A stretch of DNA of 64,000 bases from Spirosoma montaniterrae (lineage in GTDB: Bacteria; Bacteroidota; Bacteroidia; Cytophagales; Spirosomataceae): assembly GCF_001988955.1 (NCBI RefSeq), contig NZ_CP014263.1, forward strand, positions 2,914,001-2,978,000, written 5' to 3'. The position numbers were made by a program, and so were the translations under genes. Shown here one piece after another: positions 42,867 to 51,599 of the stretch (the stretch's first letter is position 1; each line of letters opens with the position of its first letter). The notes beneath the pieces are model-generated. The model had not been told where the DNA came from. It was given only the letters and a program-made list of their open reading frames with translations, and did no database searches.

Positions 42867-44354
42867 ATGCAAAATCAATCACAGACGCTCAACGGCATGA
42901 CCCAGTCTCAGGGACAGCTTTCAGGCAACTTCTCGTTTAGTGATTACCAGACTGAAAACTTTTTCGATGAAATGTTCGACGGGCAAACGCAGGTACGGGC
43001 CGGATATGCCCCGTTCCGTCAGCGCGTTGAGCAGTTGAGCCGTGAAGATATTGTAGCACGACAGCACGCAGCCGAACGAGCGTTGATGAGCATGGGCATC
43101 ACGTTCAACGTTTATTCTGAAGGCGAAGGCACCGAGCGCATCATGCCTATCGACATCATTCCGCGCGTGATCGAATCTGCCGAGTGGGACCGTATGGAAG
43201 CCGGTTTAGTGCAACGGATTAAAGCCCTGAACCTGTTCATCGACGATGTTTACAATGAACAGCGGATTTTGAACGACGGCGTTGTGCCCCGCGAGCTGAT
43301 CGAAACCAGCAAATCGTTTCTCAAACCCTGCCTCGGCGTGAAGCCCCCCAAAGACATTTGGTGCCACATTACCGGCACCGACCTGATTCGGGGCGACGAC
43401 GGGCAGTTTATGGTGCTGGAAGATAACCTCCGCTGCCCGTCGGGGGTATCGTACATGCTCGAAAACCGCGAACTTACCAAGCAGACGTTCCCCGAAGTGC
43501 TGGCCCAAACGGGTGTTCGGCCTGTGTCGGACTACCCCATGCGGCTGCTCCAAATGCTCCAGTTTATCGCCGACCGGCCTAATCCAACGGTGGTAGTACT
43601 GACGCCGGGCATTTACAACTCGGCCTATTTCGAGCATTCGTATCTGGCCCAGCAAATGGGCGTCGAACTGGTTGAAGCGCGGGATTTGGTTGTATCGGGC
43701 GGTTATGTGAAAATGCGCACAACCAAAGGTTTCCAAATCGTTGACGTGATTTACCGGCGCATCGATGACACGTTTCTGGACCCGAAAGCCTTCAATCCTG
43801 ACTCGATGATTGGCGTTCCGGGCATTTTTGAGGTGTATAAGAAAGGTCGCGTTGCGCTGGCCAATGCCCCCGGCACGGGCGTGGCCGACGATAAAGTGAT
43901 TTACGCTTACGTGCCGCGCATTATTCAATACTACCTCGGCGAAGAACCCATTATCCCGAACGTGCGGACGTATATCTGCGGTGAAGACGAAGACTGCCAG
44001 TATGTACTCGATAACATCGCGCAACTGGTGGTAAAAGAAGCCAACGAAGCGGGCGGCTATGGCATGTTGATCGGCCCGAAAGCATCGGCAGAAGAACACG
44101 AACTGTTTCGGGATAAAATCAGAGCCAACCCACGTAACTACATCGCCCAACCCACTATTTCGCTCTCGCGGGTGCCAACCCTTGTGGGCGACCATGCCGA
44201 AGGCCGGCACGTTGACCTGCGTCCATACATTCTTTACGGCGACGGCGTCAACGTAATTCCCGGTGGCCTTACCCGCGTGGCCTTGCGCAAAGGTTCGCTT
44301 GTGGTCAACTCCTCGCAGGGCGGTGGCGGAAAAGATACGTGGGTGCTGTACTGA
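42867..44354 (+). CDS. Circularly permuted ATP-grasp type 2 protein
   Basis: 495 residues. Family signatures are clear: YAPFRQRVEQLSREDIVARQ, ERIMPIDIIPRVIESAEWDR, NLFIDDVYNEQRIL, LVLEDNLR-like VLEDNLRCPSGVSYMLENRE, and late GGYGMLIGPKAS and ISLSRVPTLVGDHAEGRHVD. These proteins are thought to make amide or peptide bonds with ATP. They usually sit with an alpha-E protein, a transglutaminase-like protein or an NTN-hydrolase gene. None of these is next to it here, where a glycosyltransferase follows, so the substrate is open. Confidence 0.92.
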   Translation: MQNQSQTLNGMTQSQGQLSGNFSFSDYQTENFFDEMFDGQTQVRAGYAPFRQRVEQLSREDIVARQHAAERALMSMGITFNVYSEGEGTERIMPIDIIPRVIESAEWDRMEAGLVQRIKALNLFIDDVYNEQRILNDGVVPRELIETSKSFLKPCLGVKPPKDIWCHITGTDLIRGDDGQFMVLEDNLRCPSGVSYMLENRELTKQTFPEVLAQTGVRPVSDYPMRLLQMLQFIADRPNPTVVVLTPGIYNSAYFEHSYLAQQMGVELVEARDLVVSGGYVKMRTTKGFQIVDVIYRRIDDTFLDPKAFNPDSMIGVPGIFEVYKKGRVALANAPGTGVADDKVIYAYVPRIIQYYLGEEPIIPNVRTYICGEDEDCQYVLDNIAQLVVKEANEAGGYGMLIGPKASAEEHELFRDKIRANPRNYIAQPTISLSRVPTLVGDHAEGRHVDLRPYILYGDGVNVIPGGLTRVALRKGSLVVNSSQGGGGKDTWVLY

Positions 44355-44355
44355 G

Positions 44356-44435
44356 TGAAAAATGAAAAGTGAAGAATGAAAAGTGAGTCAACATTGCTTA
44401 CTTTTCGCTTTTCATTCTTCACTTTTCATTTTTCA
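44356..44435. repeat. Inverted repeat of the gaaaaatgaaaagtgaa family
   Basis: Arms 44356-44386 and 44405-44435 (31 bp, one mismatch). The word of 7 nt (gaaaaat, gaaaagt, gaagaat) repeats along each arm. The left arm starts one base after a stop codon and the right arm ends 8 bp before the TTG start of the next gene. Confidence 0.9.
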
Positions 44436-44443
44436 TTCTTCAC

Positions 44444-45424
44444 TTGTACGACCTCAGCATCATCATCGTCAATTACAAAACGCCCCGGCTGATTCTGGAC
44501 TGTCTGGCATCGGTACATGAACACACACGAGGCATTTCGTTCGAGGTTCTTATTGTCGATAACCAATCGGGCGACAATAGCCGGGCGCAGATTCAGGCTG
44601 TTTACTCCGACGTGCGCTGGTTCGACATGGGCTATAACGCGGGGTTTGCACGGGCCAACAACCTCGGAATTCGCCACGCGCAGGGCCGGAATATCTTGCT
44701 GCTCAACTCCGATACACTCCTGATCGACAACTTGTTGGCGCGTTGTGTTCAAGCACTTGACACCCAGCCCGACGTGGCGGCTGTGGGGGCGCAGCAGTTG
44801 AGTCGCGACCGGCAACTTCGGCCCAATCTCTACACAACGTTTGGGCAGATGCGTCGGGCTTTCTACATTCTGCCGCCCGGTCAGCGCACCGATAACTGGC
44901 TGCAACGGCAATTTCCCGATCCTGTATTTACTGACCCCAATCAGGTAGAATGGATTTCGGGCGCGTTTTTGATGACTCGCCCCCGAACCATTGCCCGCGC
45001 CGGTGCGCTCGATGAGTCGTTTTTTATGTATGGTGAAGATGTAGAATGGGGCTACCGGCTGGGCAAGCAGGGACGATTGCTGCTGCTGCCGGGCGCGCAA
45101 TTTATTCATCTGGAATACGGTAGCAGCGATACGCATCAGCAACACGTTGTTACGCACATCAACCGGTTTAAGCCGCAGGTGCAGGTATCGCAATTGGTAT
45201 GGATTCGGAAGCAATACGGTGTTGGGGCTTATTTGGTGCTGATTCTGCATTACATACTGCTGATACCTATTGTCTTCGCCGGGAAAATAGCCATCAACCT
45301 GAAAAACAGACAAAGTCCGTTTACCGGCCTGAGCAATCAGCGCGAATTTGCCCGGCAGGTAGGCATATTTTTACGCTTCTTCTGGAAGACATTGCTCAAC
45401 AAACCGGGGTTTTACAAAGTATAA
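44444..45424 (+). CDS. Glycosyltransferase family 2 (TTG start)
   Basis: 326 residues; TTG at 44444 opens the protein directly with YDLSIIIVNYKTPRLILDCL, the family start. The nucleotide-sugar site is VLIVDNQSGDNS, the metal-binding region NILLLNSDTLL, and the acceptor region ends in WISGAFLMTRPRTIARAGAL and DESFFMYGEDVEWGYRL. These match rhamnosyltransferase-like GT2 enzymes. A C-terminal membrane helix (ILHYILLIPIVFAGKIAI) ties it to the inner membrane. It likely builds a surface glycan; the sugar is unknown. Confidence 0.9.
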   Translation: MYDLSIIIVNYKTPRLILDCLASVHEHTRGISFEVLIVDNQSGDNSRAQIQAVYSDVRWFDMGYNAGFARANNLGIRHAQGRNILLLNSDTLLIDNLLARCVQALDTQPDVAAVGAQQLSRDRQLRPNLYTTFGQMRRAFYILPPGQRTDNWLQRQFPDPVFTDPNQVEWISGAFLMTRPRTIARAGALDESFFMYGEDVEWGYRLGKQGRLLLLPGAQFIHLEYGSSDTHQQHVVTHINRFKPQVQVSQLVWIRKQYGVGAYLVLILHYILLIPIVFAGKIAINLKNRQSPFTGLSNQREFARQVGIFLRFFWKTLLNKPGFYKV

Positions 45425-45478
45425 CAGAATCATACCTGTTTTCTGCCCCAAATCGTTGTTGTAAAAACGCGTTTCCTC

Positions 45479-48391
45479 ATGCGATTTACGTGTACTAATG
45501 GGCTGTTCGCCCTTTTTTTGACGGCTTTGACGTGGCCTATGGTTAGTCAGGCTACGCACCTGCGGGCGGGCGAAATCACGACCCGGCGCCTGTCGGCTAC
45601 TTCACTCACCTATGAAATAACGTTCACTGGATATTATGACGAAACCCCCGGTGGAGGGCGAGCCGCAGCCGATCAGCAAACATCTGTGTGGTTTTGTTTC
45701 GGTGATGATACGTCTGTAGAAGTACAGCGTCTATCACGGACATTTATCAACAACCGGACGTCATCGATCAACGTCTACCGGGTGGTGCATACGTATCCGG
45801 GGCCAGGACCTTACACGATTGGCGTAACAATTCCCAATCGAAACAACGACACGAAAAATCTGCCCCCTCCTGATAGGTCAGATGAAATCCGTTTCTACGT
45901 TTCGACAACGATTCTGATCAACGCGGCTCTACAGGTCAACTCCACGCCCGTCATGCTCAACCCACCGTTGGACTCGGGCCGCGTTGGTCAACGCTTCTGC
46001 CACAACCCGGCTGCCTTCGACGCCGATGGCGACTCGCTCGCCTTCCGCCTGAGCGTACCTAAAGAAGGCCGTGAAGACCGATGCCCCCGCAGTCGCGACA
46101 TTCCGGCCTACCAGGACCCCACCCGCTTCTCCCGCACCAGCGAGACCGGCGGCTCCCCCACCTTCACCATCGACCCCCGAACCGGCGAGTTGTGCTGGGA
46201 CGCCCCCGGCGAAGAAGGCCAGTTCAACTTCGCCTTCATCGTCGAAGAATGGCGAAACGGCGTGCTCATCGGCGAGATCACCCGCGACATGCAGATCATC
46301 GTCGTCGACCAGACCAACCGCAGACCCCTCCTCCAGCCACTGCCCGAACTCTGCCGCGAAGCTGGCTCGCTCATCTCCGTGCCCGTATCAGCCGCCGACC
46401 CCGACAACAACCGCGTCATCATCTCGGGATTCGGGGGCGTCTTCAACGTCGGACCCGATGGACGACCCCTGGCTGCGGGCGAGCTGATCGCCCCCGACTA
46501 CGCCCGACTTTCCAGCAACGGCCTGCCCCAGAACCAGCCCGCCACCTCGACCTTCACCTGGCAGACCAACTGCAACCACATCCGCAGTGCCCCCTACGAC
46601 GTCACCTTCAAGGTCGGTGACGTGCCCACCAGCCGCTCGGCCACCAGTCTGGTCGCCTTCCAGACCCTGCGCATCCGCATCGTGGGGCCCTCGGTCAAAA
46701 ACCTCACCGCCCGCCCCACGGCCACCACCCAGGGCCGGGCCATCCAGCTTAGCTGGTCGCCCTACGCCTGCGCCCCCACCGGAGCCGAGGGCCAGCCCAC
46801 CCGCCTGCTCGTCTACCGCCGGGAAGGCTGTACCCCCGTAACGTCGGAGACGTGCACCACCGGCCCGCCACCGGGCTACAGTCAGATCGCTGAGCTGCCC
46901 GTCACGGCCACCACCTTCACCGACACGGCCAGCCTGCGCCGGGGCATCGCCTACAGCTACGTGCTGGTGGCCCGCTACCCCGACCGCAACGGCGGCTTCA
47001 ACGGCGGCATGAGCCTGCCCTCGGCCCCCGTCTGCCAGCAACTGCCCCTGCTCATGCCCGTCATCACCCAGGTCACCATCGACTCCACCGACGCCCAGCG
47101 CGGCCAGATCACCCTCCGCTGGTCGAGACCCATCGGCCTGGCCCCCGGCGACCTGACCGGCCCCTTCCAGTACCGCATCCAGCGCGCCACCGGCCTCGAC
47201 GGCACCGCCTTCCAGCCCCTGACGACCATCACCACCACCCTCGAGCCGACCACCGTCGATACCGTCTTTGTCGACAGGGGCAGCAGCACCTCGGCCCTCA
47301 ACACCACGGCCAACGCCTACCGCTACCGGATCGAGTTCTTCTACACCACCAACGGCCAGTTCACCCGGCTCGACGTCACCGAAGCCGCCAGCAGCGTGCG
47401 GCTCAGCAGCGGCCCCGGCCCCCAGCGCAGCATCGCCCTGCGCTGGCAAACCAACACCCCCTGGTCCAACGACAACCAGCCCCACCGCATCTTCCGCAGC
47501 CGCAGCGGCCCCAACGGGCCCTTCAACGAAATCGCCCAGGTCAACGTCCAGGCACCGCCCAGCTACGTCTTCACCGACGATGGCTCCGACCGCATCACTG
47601 CCGACGGCAACACCAGCCGCCCCCTCTCCGCCGACTCTGCCTACTGCTACCGGGTGCTGACCCGGGGCCGCTACACCGATGCCCAACTGACGGGCTTAGG
47701 CTCGCTGACCAACCTCAGCCAGACGCTCTGCGCCCAGCCCGCCGACACCACCCGCCCCTGCCCGCCCGCCCTGCGGCTCGACAGTCTCAACTGCGCCAGT
47801 GTGCAGGCCGAGCAGTTCTGCACCCAGACTAATTTCCAGAACCAACTCCGGTGGAGTGCCACCAGCGGCCCCACCTGCGACAGCCAGGTGGTGGGCTACC
47901 GCATCTACTACGGTCGCTACGAGCAGGACAGTCTGCGGCTGCTGACGGAGGTGGCCACGCCTACCACCAGCTACGCCCACCAGAACCTGACGACGGTCTC
48001 GGGCTGCTACTACGTGACGGCCCTGAGCCGACGGGGCCAGGAGAGCCGCCCCTCCAACCGGGTCTGCAACAACGCCTGTGCGGTGTTTGCCCTGCCGAAT
48101 GTGTTCACCCCCAACGGGGATGGCAAGAATGATGTCTTCAGTGCGTTGCGCTGCCCGGCTTTTGTGGAGGAGGTGCGACTGGTGGTCTACAACCGGTGGG
48201 GGGCCAAAGTCTATGAAGGAACCAGCCGGGAGCTAAGCTGGGATGGCAGAAGCAGCGAGGGGCGGGAGTTGCCCACGGGTTTGTACTACTACGAGGTGCA
48301 GGTGCGGTTCAGTTATGTAGACCGCAACGCCCCGCCCAACGTCTACAAGGGCTGGGTGCAAATCCTCAGAGAAGGCAACACCCAGGGGTAG
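45479..48391 (+). CDS. Giant secreted protein with type B (gliding-motility-associated) sorting domain, copy 1
   Basis: 970 residues. A signal peptide ends before ATHLRAGEITTRR. The first 200 residues contain a PKD-like segment (SSINVYRVVHTYPGPGPYTI), followed by cadherin-like AFDADGDSLAFRLS, fibronectin-type-III-like repeats, and a C-terminal domain starting NVFTPNGDGKNDVF and ending LPTGLYYYEVQVRF. The last is the type B sorting domain for the type IX secretion system. From residue 207 to the stop it is nearly identical to copy 2. Bases after 46099 are markedly richer in G and C, with C in most third positions. It is probably an adhesin or surface filament component. Confidence 0.88.
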   Translation: MRFTCTNGLFALFLTALTWPMVSQATHLRAGEITTRRLSATSLTYEITFTGYYDETPGGGRAAADQQTSVWFCFGDDTSVEVQRLSRTFINNRTSSINVYRVVHTYPGPGPYTIGVTIPNRNNDTKNLPPPDRSDEIRFYVSTTILINAALQVNSTPVMLNPPLDSGRVGQRFCHNPAAFDADGDSLAFRLSVPKEGREDRCPRSRDIPAYQDPTRFSRTSETGGSPTFTIDPRTGELCWDAPGEEGQFNFAFIVEEWRNGVLIGEITRDMQIIVVDQTNRRPLLQPLPELCREAGSLISVPVSAADPDNNRVIISGFGGVFNVGPDGRPLAAGELIAPDYARLSSNGLPQNQPATSTFTWQTNCNHIRSAPYDVTFKVGDVPTSRSATSLVAFQTLRIRIVGPSVKNLTARPTATTQGRAIQLSWSPYACAPTGAEGQPTRLLVYRREGCTPVTSETCTTGPPPGYSQIAELPVTATTFTDTASLRRGIAYSYVLVARYPDRNGGFNGGMSLPSAPVCQQLPLLMPVITQVTIDSTDAQRGQITLRWSRPIGLAPGDLTGPFQYRIQRATGLDGTAFQPLTTITTTLEPTTVDTVFVDRGSSTSALNTTANAYRYRIEFFYTTNGQFTRLDVTEAASSVRLSSGPGPQRSIALRWQTNTPWSNDNQPHRIFRSRSGPNGPFNEIAQVNVQAPPSYVFTDDGSDRITADGNTSRPLSADSAYCYRVLTRGRYTDAQLTGLGSLTNLSQTLCAQPADTTRPCPPALRLDSLNCASVQAEQFCTQTNFQNQLRWSATSGPTCDSQVVGYRIYYGRYEQDSLRLLTEVATPTTSYAHQNLTTVSGCYYVTALSRRGQESRPSNRVCNNACAVFALPNVFTPNGDGKNDVFSALRCPAFVEEVRLVVYNRWGAKVYEGTSRELSWDGRSSEGRELPTGLYYYEVQVRFSYVDRNAPPNVYKGWVQILREGNTQG
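46099..48391 (+). repeat. Near-identical 2.29-kb tandem duplicate segment, copy 1
   Basis: Positions 46099-48391 align to 49171-51463 with constant offset 3072 and no gaps. Only about six residues differ over 764. Homology ends exactly at the stop codon on the 3' side. Confidence 0.93.
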
Positions 48392-48491
48392 AGACGCAAG
48401 ATGTTGCGTCTCCCTCGCGTCAGCCCTTCGTGTCTCTCTGGCGTCAGCAGGAACCATCCGGCACCAGAGACGCAACATCTTGCGTCTCTAC
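48388..48491. repeat. Inverted repeat of the gagacgcaa family after copy 1
   Basis: Arms 48388-48412 and 48467-48491 are exact complements of 25 bp. The stop codon of the first giant gene lies in the left arm. Two gcgtcagc words lie in the loop, as at 37555-37669. Confidence 0.92.
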
Positions 48492-48553
48492 TTTTTTGCT
48501 TTTGAATATACTTTTATACCTCCAATTCGTTGTACTACAAACGCGGTTTCAGT

Positions 48554-51463
48554 ATGCGATTTATCTATACAATCGGGCTATTCGCTCTTTTTTTAGTGGC
48601 TTTGGTTGAGCCAGTTACCAGTTATGCCACGCACGTTCGGGCAGGCGAAATTACAACCCGACGTATATCGGCCACGTCGCTTACCTACGAGATTACTCTG
48701 ACGGCCTATTACGATGAGGTAGATGGTGCATTAGCTGCGGCACAGGGAGCGGACGAATATACTATATGCTTTGGCGATGGTACATCGGCACTGGTTCGGC
48801 GAGATCCAAAGCGATTTATCAATGGCCGGACGTCATCGATCAACGTCTACCGGGTGGTGCATACCTATCCGGGGCCGGATACATATACGGTTAGTGTGAC
48901 GATTCCCAACCGAAACAACGACACGAAAAATCTGCCGCCAGCCAATCAGTCGCAGAATATTTCTTTTCACGTTTCGACAACGATTCTGATCAACCCCGGC
49001 CTGGGGCTCAACTCCACGCCCGTCATGCTCAACCCGCCCTTGGACTCCGGGCGCGTCGGCCAACGATTCTGCCACAACCCGGCTGCCTTCGACGCCGATG
49101 GCGACTCGCTCGCCTTCCGCCTGAGCGTGCCCAAAGAAGGACTGGCCGAGACCTGCCCCCGTAGCCGCAACATTCCGGCCTACCAGGACCCCACCCGCTT
49201 CTCCCGCACCAGCGAGACCGGCGGCTCCCCCACCTTCACCATCGACCCCCGAACCGGCGAGTTGTGCTGGGACGCCCCCGGCGAAGAAGGCCAGTTCAAC
49301 TTCGCCTTCATCGTCGAAGAATGGCGAAACGGCGTGCTCATCGGCGAGATCACCCGCGACATGCAGATCATCGTCGTCGACCAGACCAACCGCAGACCCC
49401 TCCTCCAGCCACTGCCCGAACTCTGCCGCGAAGCTGGCTCGCTCATCTCCGTGCCCGTATCAGCCGCCGACCCCGACAACAACCGCGTCATCATCTCGGG
49501 ATTCGGGGGCGTCTTCAACGTCGGACCCGATGGACGACCCCTGGCTGCGGGCGAGCTGATCGCCCCCGACTACGCCCGACTTTCCAGCAACGGCCTGCCC
49601 CAGAACCAGCCCGCCACCTCGACCTTCACCTGGCAGACCAACTGCAACCACATCCGCAGTGCCCCCTACGACGTCACCTTCAAGGTCGGCGACGTACCCA
49701 CCAGCCGCTCGGCCACCAGTCTGGTCGCTTTCCAGACCCTGCGCATCCGCATCGTGGGGCCCTCGGTCAAAAACCTCACCGCCCGCCCCACGGCCACCAC
49801 CCAGGGCCGGGCCATCCAGCTTAGCTGGTCGCCCTACGCCTGCGCCCCCACCGGAGCCGAAGGCCAGCCCACCCGCCTGCTCGTCTACCGCCGGGAGGGC
49901 TGTACCCCCGTAACGTCGGAGACGTGCACCACCGGCCCGCCACCGGGCTACAGTCAGATCGCTGAGCTGCCCGTCACGGCCACCACCTTCACCGACACGG
50001 CCAGCCTGCGCCGGGGCGTCGCCTACAGCTACGTGCTGGTGGCCCGCTACCCCGACCGCAACGGCGGCTTCAACGGCGGCATGAGCCTGCCCTCGGCCCC
50101 CGTCTGCCAGCAACTGCCCCTGCTCATGCCCGTCATCACCCAGGTCACCATCGACTCCACCGACGCCCAGCGCGGCCAGATCACCCTCCGCTGGTCGAGA
50201 CCCATCGGCCTGGCCCCCGGCGACCTGACCGGCCCCTTCCAGTACCGCATCCAGCGCGCCACCGGCCTCGACGGCACCGCCTTCCAGCCCCTGACAACCA
50301 TCACCACCACCCTCGAGCCGACCACCGTCGATACCGTCTTTGTCGACAAAGGCAGCAGCACCTCGGCCCTCAACACCACGGCCAACGCCTACCGCTACCG
50401 GATCGAGTTCTTCTACACCACCAACGGCCAGTTCACCCGGCTCGACGTCACCGAAGCCGCCAGCAGCGTGCGGCTCAGCAGCGGCCCCGGCCCCCAGCGC
50501 AGCATCGCCCTGCGCTGGCAAACCAACACCCCCTGGTCCAACGACAACCAGCCCCACCGCATCTTCCGCAGCCGCAGCGGCCCCAACGGGCCCTTCAACG
50601 AAATCGCCCAGGTCAACGTCCAGGCACCGCCCACCTACGTCTTCACCGACGATGGCTCCGACCGCATCAGTGCCGATGGCAACACCAGCCGCCCCCTCTC
50701 CGCCGACTCTGCCTACTGCTACCGGGTGCTGACCCGGGGCCGCTACACCGACGCCCAACTGACGGGCTTAGGCTCGCTGACCAACCTCAGCCAGACGCTC
50801 TGCGCCCAGCCCGCCGACACCACCCGTCCCTGCCCGCCCGCCCTGCGGCTCGACAGTCTCAACTGCGCCAGTGTGCAGGCCGAGCAGTTCTGCACCCAGA
50901 CTAATTTCCAGAACCAGCTCCGGTGGAGTGCCACCAGCGGCCCCACCTGCGACAGTCAGGTGGTGGGCTACCGCATCTACTACGGTCGCTACGAGCAGGA
51001 CAGTCTGCGGCTGCTGACGGAGGTGGCCACGCCTACCACCAGCTACGCCCACCAGAACCTGACGACGGTCTCGGGCTGCTACTACGTGACGGCCCTGAGC
51101 CGACGGGGCCAGGAGAGCCGCCCCTCCAACCGGGTCTGCAACAACGCCTGTGCGGTGTTCGCCCTGCCGAATGTGTTCACCCCCAACGGGGATGGCAAAA
51201 ATGACGTCTTCAGTGCGTTGCGCTGTGCGGCTTTTGTGGAAGAGGTGCGACTGGTGGTCTACAACCGGTGGGGGGCCAAAGTCTATGAAGGAACCAGCCG
51301 GGAGCTAAGCTGGGATGGCAGAAGCAGCGAGGGGCGGGAGTTGCCCACGGGTTTGTACTACTACGAGGTGCAGGTGCGGTTTAGTTATGTAGACCGCAAC
51401 GCCCCGCCCAACGTCTACAAGGGCTGGGTGCAGATCCTCAGAGAAGGCAACACCCAGGGGTAG
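48554..51463 (+). CDS. Giant secreted protein with type B sorting domain, copy 2
   Basis: 969 residues from the ATG at 48554 (MRFIYTIGLFALFLVALVEP), matching the start of copy 1; the frame extends eight codons upstream. The domain order is that of copy 1, and the sorting domain again begins NVFTPNGDGKNDVF. The N-terminal 200 residues are only about 70 percent identical to copy 1, including a different stretch around EVDGALAAAQGADEYTICFG. From residue 206 onward they are almost the same. Different N-termini on a shared stalk and sorting end suggest different ligands. Confidence 0.88.
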   Translation: MRFIYTIGLFALFLVALVEPVTSYATHVRAGEITTRRISATSLTYEITLTAYYDEVDGALAAAQGADEYTICFGDGTSALVRRDPKRFINGRTSSINVYRVVHTYPGPDTYTVSVTIPNRNNDTKNLPPANQSQNISFHVSTTILINPGLGLNSTPVMLNPPLDSGRVGQRFCHNPAAFDADGDSLAFRLSVPKEGLAETCPRSRNIPAYQDPTRFSRTSETGGSPTFTIDPRTGELCWDAPGEEGQFNFAFIVEEWRNGVLIGEITRDMQIIVVDQTNRRPLLQPLPELCREAGSLISVPVSAADPDNNRVIISGFGGVFNVGPDGRPLAAGELIAPDYARLSSNGLPQNQPATSTFTWQTNCNHIRSAPYDVTFKVGDVPTSRSATSLVAFQTLRIRIVGPSVKNLTARPTATTQGRAIQLSWSPYACAPTGAEGQPTRLLVYRREGCTPVTSETCTTGPPPGYSQIAELPVTATTFTDTASLRRGVAYSYVLVARYPDRNGGFNGGMSLPSAPVCQQLPLLMPVITQVTIDSTDAQRGQITLRWSRPIGLAPGDLTGPFQYRIQRATGLDGTAFQPLTTITTTLEPTTVDTVFVDKGSSTSALNTTANAYRYRIEFFYTTNGQFTRLDVTEAASSVRLSSGPGPQRSIALRWQTNTPWSNDNQPHRIFRSRSGPNGPFNEIAQVNVQAPPTYVFTDDGSDRISADGNTSRPLSADSAYCYRVLTRGRYTDAQLTGLGSLTNLSQTLCAQPADTTRPCPPALRLDSLNCASVQAEQFCTQTNFQNQLRWSATSGPTCDSQVVGYRIYYGRYEQDSLRLLTEVATPTTSYAHQNLTTVSGCYYVTALSRRGQESRPSNRVCNNACAVFALPNVFTPNGDGKNDVFSALRCAAFVEEVRLVVYNRWGAKVYEGTSRELSWDGRSSEGRELPTGLYYYEVQVRFSYVDRNAPPNVYKGWVQILREGNTQG
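49171..51463 (+). repeat. Near-identical 2.29-kb tandem duplicate segment, copy 2
   Basis: Partner of 46099-48391. Differences include GVAYS for GIAYS, DKGSS for DRGSS, PTYVF for PSYVF, and CAAF for CPAF. Confidence 0.93.
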
Positions 51464-51598
51464 TCAGAACCAGGATTAGCCCCGATTGACAAGATTAATG
51501 CAAGATTCTACGTTGCGCTTATTAGGCAACAGAGCAGCAAATAAGCGCAGCGTAGAATCCTGTTTAATCCTGAAAATCCCTGCTAATCCTGGTTCTGA
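51464..51598. repeat. 60-bp-arm inverted repeat filling the gap between copy 2 and yebC
   Basis: Left arm 51464-51523 (60 nt) and right arm 51540-51598 (59 nt) pair with scattered mismatches. Words around aatcctg recur, as at 22020-22097. It begins on the base after one stop codon and ends one base before the other, convergent one. Confidence 0.9.
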
Positions 51599-51599
51599 T

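Noticed and set aside
43206..44210. 334-codon open frame antisense to the ATP-grasp gene
   Set aside because: The sense strand encodes a complete conserved protein; the antisense text is rich in His, Arg and Asn with no pattern.
46388..47686. 432-codon glycine- and valine-rich open frame on the minus strand inside giant gene copy 1 (and its twin at 49460-50758)
   Set aside because: It is antisense to a clear secreted protein. The C-rich third positions of that gene remove stop codons on the other strand, and the translated text has no domain features.
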